Source: Chalara sp. BL73 (Eukaryota; Ascomycota; Leotiomycetes; Helotiales). From it: DNA of 64,000 nucleotides. Of this stretch, positions 25,357-37,338 are shown one piece after another (the first letter of the stretch is position 1; each line of letters starts with the position of its first letter). Made by a program: the position numbers and the translations under genes. The notes under the pieces were generated by a model, which had not been told where the DNA came from, searched no databases, and saw only the letters and a program-made list of their open reading frames with translations. Location of the stretch: assembly GCA_918026815.1 (NCBI GenBank), contig CAKJVC010000182.1:186001-250000 (forward strand), read 5' to 3'.

Positions 25357-27799
25357 ATGGCAGATGAGGTTTATGAAGGTGCGATCGGTATCGATCTCGG
25401 TATGTGCTCATTGCTCTCTTCCAAAGCATTATAGATCAGCAGAAAAATCCCCACCGTCTTTTGGACCCAACAGCTAACTTCTCATCAAAGGTACCACCTA
25501 CTCTTGTGGTATGTTCTCTAGCACACACAACATGGCAGATTTAGGCTGCATGTCATTGCTACAACACACTGGATACTGATTTGAGCAGTTGCCAACTATG
25601 AGGGCACAAATGTCGAGATCATTGCCAACGAGCAAGGTAGTTTCACAACCCCATCCTTCGTCTCCTTCACCGACAAGGAGCGGTTGATCGGCGAGTCGGC
25701 GAAGAACCAGGCTGCCATGAACCCAAGAAATACTGTCTTCGATATCAAGTTCGTACCATATAACCAAATTTTACATGCGAAGGAACTCGCAAGCTGACAA
25801 GGCTGCAGACGCCTGATCGGTCGTCGATTCGATGATCCCACAGTTAAGAAGGATTGCGAATCTTGGCCATTCAAGGTCATCGATGAGAATGGAAGCCCTA
25901 TGGTTGAAGTTGGTTAGTATATCTTCCTAGAGTTTTGTGCTTTTTGCGGGTTGTGTACTCGCCCCTTCTGGCCAATGAATGGTCCTACCCTTCAGACTAT
26001 GGTCCATAATGCTTTGGCATTTTTAGTCATATCAACTGCTTCGTTTACTAATAACGTCACCAGAATACCTAGGAGAAAACAAGACATTCTCACCTCAAGA
26101 GATCTCTGCCATGGTTTTGACTAAGGTAAAATCTCTATGGAGCTCGGAGAAATTTGCTAACACAGCCTGTAGATGAAGGAGATTGCTGAGACGAAGTTGG
26201 GCAAGAAGGTCGCTAAGGCCGTCATTACTGTCCCAGCTTACTTCAACGATAACCAGCGTCAAGCTACCAAGGACGCTGGTGCTATTGCTGGTCTCAACGT
26301 CCTTCGTATTATCAACGAGCCTACCGCTGCCGCCATCGCATATGGTCTTGGTGCCGGAAAGTCCAACAAGGAGCGCAATGTCTTGATCTACGATCTTGGT
26401 GGTGGAACTTTCGATGTTTCCCTTCTCAATATCCAGGGCGGTGTTTTCACCGTTAAGGCTACGGCTGGTGACACCCACTTGGGAGGACAAGATTTCGATA
26501 CTAACCTCCTTGACCACTTCAAGAAGGAGTTCACCCGCAAGACCAAGAAGGATTTGTCAAATGATCCCCGTGCTCTCCGACGTCTCCGTACTGCTTGCGA
26601 ACGTGCTAAGCGTACTCTCTCCAACGGTGCCCAGACCACTGTCGAGATTGATTCTCTCTTCGATGGCGAGGACTTCAATGCTCAGATCACTCGTGCTAGA
26701 TTCGAGGACCTGAACTCTAAGGCATTTAATGGCACTCTTGAGCCAGTCGCCCAGGTCTTGAAGGATGCTAACCTCGATAAGAGCAAGGTTGATGAGATCG
26801 TTCTTGTCGGTGGTTCTACTCGTATCCCAAAGATCCAGAAGCTCCTCAGCGACTTCTTTGATGGCAAGAAGCTCGAGAAGAGCATTAACCCTGATGAGGC
26901 TGTCGCTTATGGTGCCGCTGTCCAAGCTGGTATCCTCTCTGGCAAGGCTACCTCCGCTGATACCGCCGATCTCCTCCTCTTGGATGTTGTTCCTCTCTCC
27001 CTTGGTGTTGCCATGGAGGGTAACATCTTCGCCCCTGTCGTTCCTCGTGGTCAAACCGTCCCAACTATTAAGAAGCGCACTTTCACCACAGTTGCGGATA
27101 ATCAGTGAGTGAATTTATACTTAGTCATAGCGTTGGAAAACATGCGACCCCCGAGACAACTCCTTACCCCTTGACCCCACCCCACAAATTCACTAATTAC
27201 CATACTAATTTGTCTATAGGCAGACTGTTCAATTCCCTGTTTTCCAGGGTGAGCGTGTAAATTGTGAGGATAATACCTCTCTCGGAGAGTTCACTCTTGC
27301 ACCAATCCCACCCATGAAGGCTGGTGATGCCGTTCTTGAGGTCGTCTTTGAGGTTGATGTTAACGGTATCCTTAAGGTTACTGCCACTGAGAAGACCTCA
27401 GGACGCAGTGCCAACATCACCATTTCCAACTCCGTCGGTAAACTATCATCGACTGAAATCGAGAGCATGATCAACGATGCAGAGAAGTTCAAGACTTCCG
27501 ATGAGGCTTTCAGCAAAAAATTTGAGGCTAGACAACAACTTGAGTCGTACATTTCGAGAGTGGAGGAAATTGTTTCCGACCCCACCATGTCTCTTAAGCT
27601 CAAGCGCGGAAACAAGGACAAGATCGAGTCTGCCCTTAGCGACGCCATGGCACAACTCGAGGTTGAGGATTCAACATCTGATGACTTGAAGAAGAAAGAG
27701 TACGTATTTACATCCTCGATACGTAGAGAATACCAACTAACAAATATATCAAGGCTCGCGTTGAAGAGGGCTGTCACAAAGGCCATGTCTACCCGCTAG
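25357..27799 (+). CDS. SSB1: Ribosome-associated Hsp70, Ssb type
   Basis: Eight proposed exons (25357–25399, 25491–25508, 25589–25748, 25809–25912, 26064–26125, 26173–27104, 27220–27699, 27754–27799) give 614 residues, the usual Ssb length. The N-terminus [20 protein letters not shown] is typical of Ssb rather than Ssa. The nucleotide-binding domain has [12 protein letters not shown] and [14 protein letters not shown]; the substrate domain follows, ending in a short helical lid without EEVD. The protein binds nascent chains at the ribosome with the RAC co-chaperone. Exon 2 is only 18 nt and completes the phosphate loop. The third donor (GTTCGT) is weaker than its neighbours. Codon use is biased towards C/T-ending optimal codons, as expected of an abundant protein. 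Confidence 0.96.
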
Positions 27800-28112
27800 A
27801 TACCTACCATTTAACGAACGGCAGATACGGAGGAAAGGGGTGTTAATGCATGGATTTACTATTACGACATGGATTGGCTCATCTAACGATTGCTGGGTTT
27901 TCATCAAAAGTCATTTTCCATTTTGCTGCGTTCATGACATTCGGTATCGCAAAATGGTCTTTTACTCGGGAGGGGATATTATGTCCTCCGTCTTTTACAG
28001 GCATATAGAGCGCGCTTGTAAATTAGTAGGGAGGTGTTAATGCAATGCTTCCAAAACAATATTCAGCGTCTCCTTTTACCAACCTTTCCTTGTGAGACAC
28101 GTTCATAGATGG
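27800..28112. other. Convergent intergenic region
   Basis: 0.3 kb between the Hsp70 and F-box-like gene stops. It presumably holds both 3' UTRs. Nothing else is seen. Confidence 0.5.
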
Positions 28113-28715
28113 CTATGTGATATACACATCTTCCCTGCTCTCAAATTCCATCAATTCCATTGTAACATCCCTCCATGGTCCTTCTAGATCGCCCTCGGTC
28201 CACTCCTTCGCCGCACAAAGCCTTCCCCTCTCTAAATACGGATCCCTCAAAACCTTGAATATCGCCTTCAAGGCCCTCGCGTCCCTCACCCCACGCCTCA
28301 CACCTTCCCAATACTCCTCTGAAACCTGAAACTCCAGCCTCCTTAGCCGTCCATTCAAGATCATATCCTCAATTTGCGGGAGCAGGCTGCATCTCAAGAA
28401 GTGCTTGCTCCCGAACCTGCAACAGGAGATGATGATGGACGGGATCTGGAGACGGTTATCCCGAAAGGGCGGCGAGAGGAAGTGGTGGTATTCAGCCTCC
28501 GGCTTGCGATGGATAGTCAGGGTGAACGTGTTGAGCGCGAAGTAGATGGGCCGGATCTCGTGGTAGAGTTGGGTGGAGACGAGGAGGAGCGGGTGGTGCG
28601 GTGCTGGGGTTGCGAGGGGGAAGGCGAGGGAAATTGGGTCAGCGGATGTGCAGATTAGAGCGTAGATTTTGGAGCGTAGCTCGGGTGGGAGGTCGAGGAG
28701 GAGGGAGAAGGACAT
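28113..28715 (-). CDS. Short F-box/2EXR-like protein
   Basis: A single uninterrupted frame of 200 residues. It begins MSFSLLLDLPPELRSKIYAL, the LPxELRxKIY signature found at the start of many fungal F-box-like and 2EXR proteins. HPLLLVSTQLYHEIRPIYF is the second conserved strand-helix part of that fold. No C-terminal repeat domain is visible, so it consists of the N-terminal module plus about 130 residues. Members are usually lineage-expanded and uncharacterised. If it is a true F-box protein it would link a target to an SCF ubiquitin ligase, but that is unproven. It diverges from the ribosome recycling factor across 249 bp. Confidence 0.75.
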   Translation of the reverse strand: MSFSLLLDLPPELRSKIYALICTSADPISLAFPLATPAPHHPLLLVSTQLYHEIRPIYFALNTFTLTIHRKPEAEYHHFLSPPFRDNRLQIPSIIISCCRFGSKHFLRCSLLPQIEDMILNGRLRRLEFQVSEEYWEGVRRGVRDARALKAIFKVLRDPYLERGRLCAAKEWTEGDLEGPWRDVTMELMEFESREDVYIT

Positions 28716-28964
28716 TTTGGAGGGAAATATAGTGGCGAGTTTTGTATTAGACAGGAGGTTGCTGTGAACGATTAGATCATACAGTGTCTCTCCACTAGTC
28801 TCTTTAAATCACAAATATATCTGTAGATGCGCAGGATAATTGAGAAATATGTTTTAGAACAAGGGGAGAGGAAAGTCGAGCATCATACGAGGCTGCAGCC
28901 CCGTCTCGAAAGCCTCGTAACCCCAAAAGCTTGAAACACCCTTCACCACCTTCAAACCACAATC

Positions 28965-29515
28965 ATGGCAGCTCCAATGCGGCTAAACGTGCTCAAGCAC
29001 ATACTTCCACGGTCTACAAGCACCATAGAACGCCAATTGATGTTTGTCATCCCCCAAAACTCCCAATTGCGAGCAGAACCTAACTCCCCCAAGCTTCCAC
29101 AGAGCGCCTCAATCCCTCCTCACTACGACGCAGCCACCACAATGCAGACCATTCTCCACTTCACCCTTCCACCTCAAGAAGCAAGGGAAGGAAAAGTCCC
29201 AGCAAAAAGCTAGCAAAGCCTCTGAGTCCCCCGAAGCAGAAACCGGCGCCGAAGACCCATTCGACTTCTCGACCCTCGAAGCGGGCATCGAGAAGGTGCT
29301 AGAGAAGCTGAAGAACGACCTGAGCAAGCTCCGAACAGGCGGGCGGTTCAACCCCGAGCTGCTGGAGAACGTGCGCGTGCAATTGGTGAAGGATGTCAAG
29401 GGGACGGAGAGATTGGGGGATTTGGCGCAGGTGCTGCCGAAGGGGGGAAGGACGGTGATGGTTCTTGTTGGGGAGCGTGATGTATGCCTTCCCTTAGGCG
29501 CTTTCCTTTTATGCC

Positions 29516-29550
<35 letters not shown>

Positions 29551-29937
29551 GGAGTCTTTAAAGCGTAAGCTAATAACGGGTAAAAGCATGTCAAGCCCAT
29601 CGTCTCGGCGATCCAGGGCTCGAAGGATCTAAATCTGCAGCCGCAGGTTGATCCGCATAATGCGTCGCAGCTGAATATCCCGATCCCGCCGCCTACCAAG
29701 GAGAGTCGGGATCTGGCGGTAGCGGCAGCGGGGAAGGCGGGCGAACAGGCGAGTCTTGGGGTGAAGAATGCGAGGGCTGTGATGCAGAAGAGGTTGAGGG
29801 CTATGGAGCTGAAGAAGACGGTTCGGCCGGATGATTTGAAGAAGGCGCATAAGGAGGTGGAGAAGCTTGTTGAGAAGGGGACGGGTGATGTGAAGAAGAC
29901 GGTCGAGGCTGCGCGGAAAGGGATGGAGCAGTCTTGA
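28965..29937 (+). CDS. RRF1: Mitochondrial ribosome recycling factor
   Basis: Proposed exons 28965–29011, 29103–29481 and 29587–29937 give 258 residues. The body matches the RRF fold: LEAGIEKVLEKLKNDLSKLR, FNPELLENVRVQLV, the LAQVLPKGGRTVMV stretch and the long C-terminal helix ending KKTVEAARKGMEQS. The factor splits post-termination ribosomes, here in mitochondria, judged by the Arg/Ser/Thr-rich N-terminus (RPFSTSPFHLKKQ). The first ATG lies in a different frame from the body. I join them with a 91-nt intron (29012–29102) giving LPRAPQSLL; an alternative donor at 28989 with acceptor at 29073 also works. The N-terminal 30 residues are therefore uncertain. The second intron holds a (CT)15 tract. 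Confidence 0.88.
29519..29548 (+). repeat. (CT)15 microsatellite inside an RRF intron
   Basis: Fifteen CT units within the 105-nt second intron of the recycling factor gene, upstream of its branch-point region (CTAAT). Length variation would change the intron, not the protein. Confidence 0.95.
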
Positions 29938-30065
29938 AACATGTTATGGTATAGGGAATAAGCAGAAATTTAAGTTGGGCATAAAGCCTGCCATGTACAG
30001 TATATTTTGTACAAATTACTCTTGACAACGACACCGAGTTTATGATACATGTCTACATAGGGCCT

Positions 30066-31228
30066 TTATGAGAGCGACTTCTGCTTCGGCGCTCCCTTTA
30101 GATATTGAGCCGGCAACAATGACCGGATCTTGTCCTCCAGCTTCCTTGCTTGCTCAGGAAGCACAGTCTCATTCATAAGAGTATACCGCTTCACCTGCCC
30201 CAACACATCATCCAGCGGTGTGGTCTCCGGCTTCACATAATGTCCCGCTGCGAACGCCTTACTCAACTTCTCCTTATCCTCCTCGCTCAACTGCACAAGA
30301 TCAACCCTCTTATTCTTGCCCCCTGTCGTCCTGTGCTTTAAATATTTCCTCGCCTCCTTCGCATCCTCGCTGGTATAAAACGCAGATACCCCCGTGCCCC
30401 TCAAAATCTGGGCACGATGCTCATTTGCATGTCTGTACCCGCTCAATGTGCCCGTTCCTGTGCGTAGCTTATGTGTGATGTTGCTAAGCAATCCTTGTGG
30501 ACTAGACAACACCGGCGCGCCCTGCAGCTGTAGTGCTTCGAGGGTGGTAGCAGATTCATACGGCCCATCAGCATATCCACCCTCCATATGCCTCCTCCAC
30601 TGCAATTCAGACTCTGTGTACGGTCGCGGGATACCCGTCTCCTCAAACTCGTCCGCCTCGTCGCTCTCTGCTTCTCTTGGGCCCCTTCGGCTCTCCATCC
30701 TTCCTCCTCTCCTTGCTCTTCCGCGGGCACCTCCTCTTAGAGTACCGCCTCTAGTACCTCCACGTTGCATACCCCCTCTTGAAGCAGAAAAATTGGGATT
30801 GAAACGTCGGACGCCAGCTTCAGGGTTGAAGGTATGTCGTTGGCCTGTCTCATCTAAACGTGAGATTGTGAAACCGCCAGGCTTGGGTTTTGCAGCCAGG
30901 GAGCGGGCATCGATGCCTCGTGGTGGAGGACGGGGTGTCAGAGAGGAGATCTCGTTGACGGCTGCTTGGGAGCGTTCGCCGCGACTTGATGGCGACCGTG
31001 CCGGAACATCTGTTGCTGTACGGGTGATTGTGAACCGTGGCTTTTCTTTAAGCTCGATTAGGATCAAAGTAGAGGGAGGAGGGAGATATAAGACATACCA
31101 TCCTCAGCAGCATTGGCAGAAATGGAAAATTGCCTCAAAGACGCGGCAATCCCATCCGTAACCCGGGCTAAATCATGGGCAATGGGCCTTCCTCGGCCAA
31201 TGGCAGAGTGGGCATGCCATTTATACAT
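30066..31228 (-). CDS. Putative mitochondrial RGG-rich protein of unknown function
   Basis: Proposed exons 31099–31228 and 30066–31045 (53-nt intron) give 369 residues. The first exon restores an ATG and a mitochondrial-type leader: Arg/Ala/Ser-rich, with RQFSISANAAED resembling a processing site near residue 37. Residues about 133–158 form an RGG/RG-rich segment of the kind that binds RNA and is often arginine-methylated. The C-terminal 200 residues look structured (ESELQWRRHMEGGYADGPYE, ALQLQGAPVL, YTSEDAKEARKYLKHRT) and end in a basic tail. I do not recognise the family; a mitochondrial ribosome or RNA-related factor is conceivable but not shown. It converges with the recycling factor (128-bp gap) and diverges from CDC26. 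Confidence 0.72.
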
Positions 31229-31443
31229 TTTGCGCGTGGTAGATAGCTTTTCACAAGCTTCAAGAACGTATGCTCAAAAAATCAAGATGTCGTCCAAAAA
31301 GTTCGTGCCTTGATGCCTCGCCCCACTATTTTTGTGGACCGCAGCCTCGTCAAGCATAACTCGACATCAACTTCGAGTACAGTAACCAAACCTTAACATA
31401 TTCCTGGATTTACGAGCTGGGGAACGAAAGGATTATCAGCAAG

Positions 31444-31680
31444 ATGCTTCGTCGTCCACCAACTGCGATCACGCTCACGACTGAGGATATAGCCATTTAT
31501 GAAGACGCGCGCGCCCGTGAAGCGTTACAGGCAGAGCAAGCTGCTCAACAACAGCAGACACCAAACAAGAGAGAGAACCCGAATGATGAGCTGAGACCGC
31601 ATCATGCAGACCGGGCGCGAGGTGCACAGGTCAAGACGAGGGAGGAAAGATTGGGAATCCAGGGGGGGTCGAGGAGTTAG
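31444..31680 (+). CDS. CDC26: Anaphase-promoting complex subunit CDC26 (APC12)
   Basis: An intronless 78-residue protein. The start MLRRPPTAITLTTEDIAIYE matches the conserved N-terminal segment of CDC26, which threads into the TPR groove of APC6/Cdc16 and stabilises the anaphase-promoting complex. The remainder is charged and Gln-rich, predicted disordered, as in other family members. It shares a 215-bp divergent promoter region with the RGG-rich protein gene. Small size and short conserved region leave some doubt. Confidence 0.78.
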   Translation: MLRRPPTAITLTTEDIAIYEDARAREALQAEQAAQQQQTPNKRENPNDELRPHHADRARGAQVKTREERLGIQGGSRS

Positions 31681-32007
31681 GAGGGGGGACTAAGAGGGTC
31701 ACGACAAGACTATAGCAAACGGGGTCATCAGATGAAAAATCCCGGGACACGCTCCTGCGAGTTTATTTCATTTTATTCTGCCCCGTCTTCTTCTACGACA
31801 GTGCTGCAATTTACATTGTGGGCGAGGTCAGATCTTCTATCCGCTCTTGCGCCATTTATCCCACAACTGAGGAGTCATTATAATGTACAATCTTCGTGAA
31901 AACCCCTCGAATGCCCATACGCATCGTGTTTTCCGCCAATGACCGCTGGAACGCCGCGCTAATGCCCCCACAATGCGACTAAAATAAGAAAGGAAAAAGG
32001 CGAAGAA
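31681..32007. other. Convergent intergenic region, CDC26 / TAF2
   Basis: 0.33 kb, presumably the two 3' UTRs. Nothing else is seen. Confidence 0.5.
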
Positions 32008-35000
32008 TCAAGATTGTGGCTCAATCTTTGGAAATCTTGGCAAGGAAAACTTAAGGATCAGGCTCTTCTTTTGCTTTTCCACGGGATGCTTGGTAGCTGG
32101 TTTCGTGGCCTGTTTGGGAGGAACAGAAATAGGTACCGAGTCTGGAAGTGGCTTACGAGCCTTTACAGAAGCCGCTGGCGATGCAGCAACAACTGGTGAA
32201 GGTAAAGGTGCTGGAGGCGCTGAATAATGCGAAGGTGCGGGAGAGGCGGAGGATTGAGTGCGAGCAGGACTTGGCAATGAGATCGCTGGGGACTGCCTCG
32301 GTACAGGTGCAGGTGAACTGCTAACGCTTCCTCTGTGGGCCTTCTGTGCAGCCTTTTTAGGTTGTGGTGGAGATTCAAGAATAGCCCGAACTTTTTGGGC
32401 GTTATGTTTGTTATAACTTAGCTTAATCATCTTTCTGGGTCGTGGAGCTGGGATATCTATATGAATGGTATTGTCATCCGCTAGGAGAGGACGTTTGAGT
32501 GACTTGGTTGTTGAGGGAGGACCCATAGAAAGTTTAATCGTATGAGATGGTTTCACTACCGCCGCCGGCGCCGGCGGCGGTGGTGGTGGTGTTGGTGTTG
32601 GTAATGTCACGCTGAGCGAAGGCTGAGGTTGAGGTGGAGGTTGAGGATGAGGCTGGACAGCCGGAGCTGCGAGTTGCTTCCTTGGTTTCAAAGGCTTTGT
32701 CCTAACCTTGTTGAGCTGATGGAATCTGATTTTGCCCTATTTAGATGTTAGAAAAAGCTGCACCACAACTGAGATTATATGTACCTTGCCAAGGTGCTCT
32801 GCCTCCCAATAGCGTGGTAGTCTCAAAACAACCTGCATAGACTCAACAGAATCGTATAGGATACCGCAAATCTCCAACAAAGACGCTTGCTCGGCCAATG
32901 TAAGTTCAGGAGATTTAACAGCCTTCCAGAGAGATTCTTTTAGAACCACATTACTGCCCATGTCCTGTTTCAACCCCGCCAAAGCACCAATAATGGTAGT
33001 AGTTCGGATTTGATGAGCTTTACGATACTCGGTAGAAACCTCTGTAACCACTTCCAGATCATCCGGCTCAGCTTTTACCAAAGATTGCCCTTGCTCCTCA
33101 TGACCATCTCCTAAAGCAACCACAGCTAACCCAAGGCAAAAGATCTCAAACAGACGAGAACGAACAAATGGTGAATGGTCTGTACTCAAAATGTTCACCA
33201 AGTACGCAATGACCTCGTTATTTGATATGAAACCAAGATCAAGCAGAGACTCAAATGCGGTGAGACGAACAAGATCAAATGTGCCATCGTGAATATATTT
33301 CGCGAATTCGACTGGATTAACTGGAATCACCCCTACCTTCATCAATTTTAACTTGCACCTCAGCACAGTGGTTGTGTAAATGTTCTGGTAAGAGTTGATC
33401 CATTCATCCATACGACGGTGCCGATCGAGTTCTTCAATGACCAGCTTCAGAAACTGTTTGGGCTCATCGTCGAACTCATCATCGTCATCGAAAAGAACCT
33501 CATCCTTGCCTTTCTTTCGAGGAATGACACTATCAGTAAGAGCGACTAGAAGCTCGGCAACTTTGAAGTTATCAGAGAACTCGTTGTTTTGGTTATCGTT
33601 GAACCGAAGCTGGTCGAGAACAAAGTCTCTAGCATTCTTAGGACATTTTCTATCATGGCCACGAATTTGAGCAACAGCTGCCGTGATCCCTTTGCTGACT
33701 AAGTATGCCGGGATGTTTGAGAAGTCATTCGGTCGTGGGGTTTTGCTATTTGGATAGCAGAAAAATTCAGTATATGCTTTCTCGAGATGTCTTAAACCTA
33801 TCCATCCATGCTCTGGAACGGCTTGATATCTAAGAACATCAGCCGCCATCAACCGAATGTTATAATTGTAGCGTGTATCCATCAGGGTCCGTATACAGAA
33901 TGTCGAAACAAGCGGGTGCGGATTTGCGGATTTGAGGTATAACATCGCTTCCTGATGGGCAACCACATCGCGATCTTGTTGCAGCTGCGAAATGTACATG
34001 TAACTTGGCATCCTGACAAGATCTTTCGAACAGAGCCACTCAAAATCAGCGTCGATTCGGAACCATTCATAATTCTCGTTGTCCATTTCCTGCTGCAAAT
34101 TCTCGTCCCAGTCGCGAAGATCCCAAGCAATGATATCCTCCTGGCTTTGGAGAACATCTCCCAGACAGTAATACAAAGCATCGTCGCCGCCTTCGCCTGT
34201 GAGGTCAACGGCTTGTGATGCATTGACTCGTTCCCTCTGACGGCGAGTTCGTTTCAGTCGCTTATATTTGGTGGCATATGGTATCTCGATCTTTTCGTGT
34301 TGGGTGCGAATTTCGACAATATGTTCATATGGGGTGCCGTCGGCCTCATGAATCCGAATGGTCATTGGGCCCGTAAAACAGTTCTGGACCTCCCCAGCAT
34401 CGATCTCCTCCTCCTTGAACTCTCGGAGAAAGTCGTGTTTTGGTATTGGTTTTGATTCATTGATCCCAGTGACAGGATCAGACTGAAATTGTTGGATCGT
34501 CATTTCAATACATGAGCGTTTCTTGTTGAATTTCTGTGTTATCCGGAATCTAGGACAACTAGAGCCTAAAATCCATTGTTGCCAAAAAGGGTCAGTTTGT
34601 CTGTACTTTGTGATCTTCTCGACGCTTTTTCGAAAAGATTCCGTAGTTAAAACACTATCACCGCTTGTATTCGCACCTATCACCAATTTTGAAATTACGC
34701 GCGTAAGGCCTGCCGAGCCCGTAGCCTTGATGATGCGTTTATCGAGTATGAAGAGGACAAGGGGAGCTTTCAAAGCCATAAAGTCATACTCAAAAGGTCC
34801 GAGGTGGAGAATTGATCCAAGAGCAGTTAAGGGAGGGCGCCTGACATCAAGCTCAACTAGCCTGTCTGAATCTGTTTTCTGCCTAAAGAGGTAGTCATTG
34901 TTTCCACATCGATGCTTCATGTATAGACCAGCCATAAAGTGTGACAACCCAATCGTGACCCATCGATCACTGGATTCATTTGGAACAGTGCCTACCCCAA

Positions 35001-36405
35001 TGTATTGGCTAGCCAATGCATGAGCAAGTTTCCTCATGGTCTCCCGCTCAGGATCGATGATATCTTCTGGATAGAGCAGCCGACTGCTGCAGAGTGACAG
35101 CGAGGCAGTATGCTCAACATCTCGGATTTGATCGTCAACGAAGACAAATTTTGCTTCCGAAAAGGGAAAGCTTCCGAAAGTAAGAACATACCAATCGACC
35201 GTATGAACCACATTCATGCATGTGTTTTTGAGCTCATCAGTTCGGCCAGGAAGGCAATAGCCCCATACAGGAAGCGCCTGTCCTTGTCCAAGCTTCTCGT
35301 CATCAACCTCCTCTCTGAACTCCGCTCCAAGATCAACCTGCTCAAAAGGCCCAACAGCAAACCCAATATGCTGGGCAGCCACAAGTGTCCCACAGAGGAA
35401 GGACACGATCTTCTTAGAGCTGTCTTCAAGGTCGACATTTTCATTCATCAGCTCACCAGAGCAGATCACTGCCATGTCGAGAAGTTTTTCTTCGTCACTA
35501 AGTGGAATCTGGCTTTCCTCGGGTAAGCAGATCCCATTGGCGCCATTAACAATGCCATTGGCTTTCTTGTGATGATGGTGATGATGATTATGGGACTTTT
35601 GACTGGCCTCAGGCTTTCGCTTCAAGGCATCGCCCAGTGTCCTAGAGCATCTGATCGAAATCTCCCACGTGCATCTCATAGCCGGATCATCAATGCAAGG
35701 GAAAATACATGATGCTGTTCCTGGGTCCATGCTATGCCGTGTGTAAATATGAGGATAGCGCGAGTCGCCTTCTTCCATGCCCACAAAGTGCAAGCCATCT
35801 CTAAACTTCTCTACAGAGAAGGGTATTGTAATGACCAAAGGCTGGAAATTTGATGCTTGCTCCGCGGCTGTCTTTGGTGTAAAGATAGATGTTGCAGACT
35901 GGGGGTCATTCAAAGCTAGAGATGAGCCTCGAGCAAATGATGCGCCTATCGCGCGCTGCGTCACTGGTGTAGCCGCTTTGTCGGAAAACGGGTCCACCTC
36001 CTTGATATGCACGCTCAACGGTCTCAATATCTGCAAATAACCTTCTGCCCTCGTATCTTCATCCGGCAGGCGGTCTTGTTGCATCTTATATTGGCTGGCA
36101 GTCCATTTTATATAGTCTGGGATATTCAACGTTTCCAGAGGATCCTCGTAGCTTGCGACCGCCTTCACGTTATTGACCAGAATGTCACGTAAATGTATCT
36201 TGCATTGCCGCGCATCAATATTGATCGCATCAAGCTTCTTCTCCTGTGGGAGGATTGTGATCTCAGTCCGTCCTTTTAGGCTCTGTGTCGCAAAATCCAC
36301 ATCAAGCTCAACCTTTTGATGGGATACCACGAAGCCGTACGAATGAAGTCCCTTCGCAGGCGCTGGTGCTGGAGGTTCCATGGCGTCCAACAGAAGTCCT
36401 GGCAT
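32008..36405 (-). CDS. TAF2: TFIID subunit 2 (TAF2)
   Basis: Proposed exons 32785–36405 and 32008–32736 (48-nt intron) give 1,449 residues. The first 1,200 form an M1-aminopeptidase-like fold plus HEAT-like region: GLHSYGFVVSHQKVELDVDF, then HSMDPGTASCIFPCID, and the catalytic-domain remnant KLAHALASQYIGVG. There the HExxH zinc motif reads HALAS, so it is a non-enzymatic relative, as in all TAF2. TAF2 contacts the initiator DNA in TFIID. A run of six His followed by Lys-Lys (after KSHN) sits in an insertion. The second exon encodes a Pro/Ala/Lys-rich tail of 240 residues, probably disordered. A second Met at residue 9 is a possible alternative start. Confidence 0.95.
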
Positions 36406-37338
36406 GTCGGGTCCAAACGTAAGCTGCCTCCAGGTCCGAAGCTCAGTTAGAACTCGAGCAGCCTTTTAGCACACAGATCGCGCATGAACATTGACTAAGA
36501 TCAAAGCGGCGCTGCCCCTTCGGCGTGTCTAACGATTTGCCAGAGCTCCTAAAATACACTCCCCATTACCTTCCTGATCTTCGCCTCTATTTATTCTGAA
36601 TGGTGTTAAGGTGTTGGCTTGTGATTTGCGATTACCTCGTTAGAAATAGTCGTCGGAGGCTTGTGCAATTATTCGCAGATGATTTTGAGAGGCTCTGAGA
36701 ACTCGCGATGCGATTTGGGCTCGAAGAACGATCGCGCTATAAGTATCTTTGGGGAAGAGATATTCACTTAGGTTGCAAGTCAATCACGCCGCTCTACCGC
36801 AGAAAGGAATATGAACCCCCGAAGTCACTGAAATTTGTTGTGAACGTACATGTATGATTCCCCTAAAGCCTGCTTTGCTATTATTTTGCCCTAATTGTGT
36901 TTGACAAGGCGAAATCGACGCGTAAATCTTTTGCCTCAACTGATGTTGTATGAGGATGGAGTCGAAATCGCCAAACAGAACTCGCGGTTCGATTCACGTG
37001 ACTCCGCCTTTCTATTAGCCTTGCGAATGAGGCAAACTATTCTTGGGGTGAGCCGCTCAGGTGGTCAAGGCCGTCCATGTCATACATTCAAGATTTATAA
37101 GAACCGAAGTCAGACTTGAGAGGTATTTCCATTAAACGCTGCCATTAAGCAGCAAGGGATTATGATACAGTAATCGCCTACAGATATCTCTTGTTCAAAC
37201 GCCAGCCCGAAACAACGCCTGACGCTCACTGTACCTATACAAAGCCAGCCAAGCCAAATGAAGCGCTTTCAAGAGGCTTTTAGACTTGCCCATCCACTTT
37301 TTGCAATACCAAAACACCTTCACTAACCCAGCTGCATC
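36406..37338. other. Intergenic, upstream of TAF2
   Basis: 0.93 kb. A tRNA B-box-like string occurs near 36987, but no T-stem or cloverleaf can be drawn. No gene is seen. Confidence 0.5.

Noticed and set aside
26388..27054. Long open frames opposite the Hsp70 gene
   Set aside because: Shadow frames created by codon bias of the highly expressed Ssb gene.
36980..37010. tRNA B-box-like string GGTTCGATTC
   Set aside because: No T-stem pairing and no A-box or acceptor stem at proper distance.
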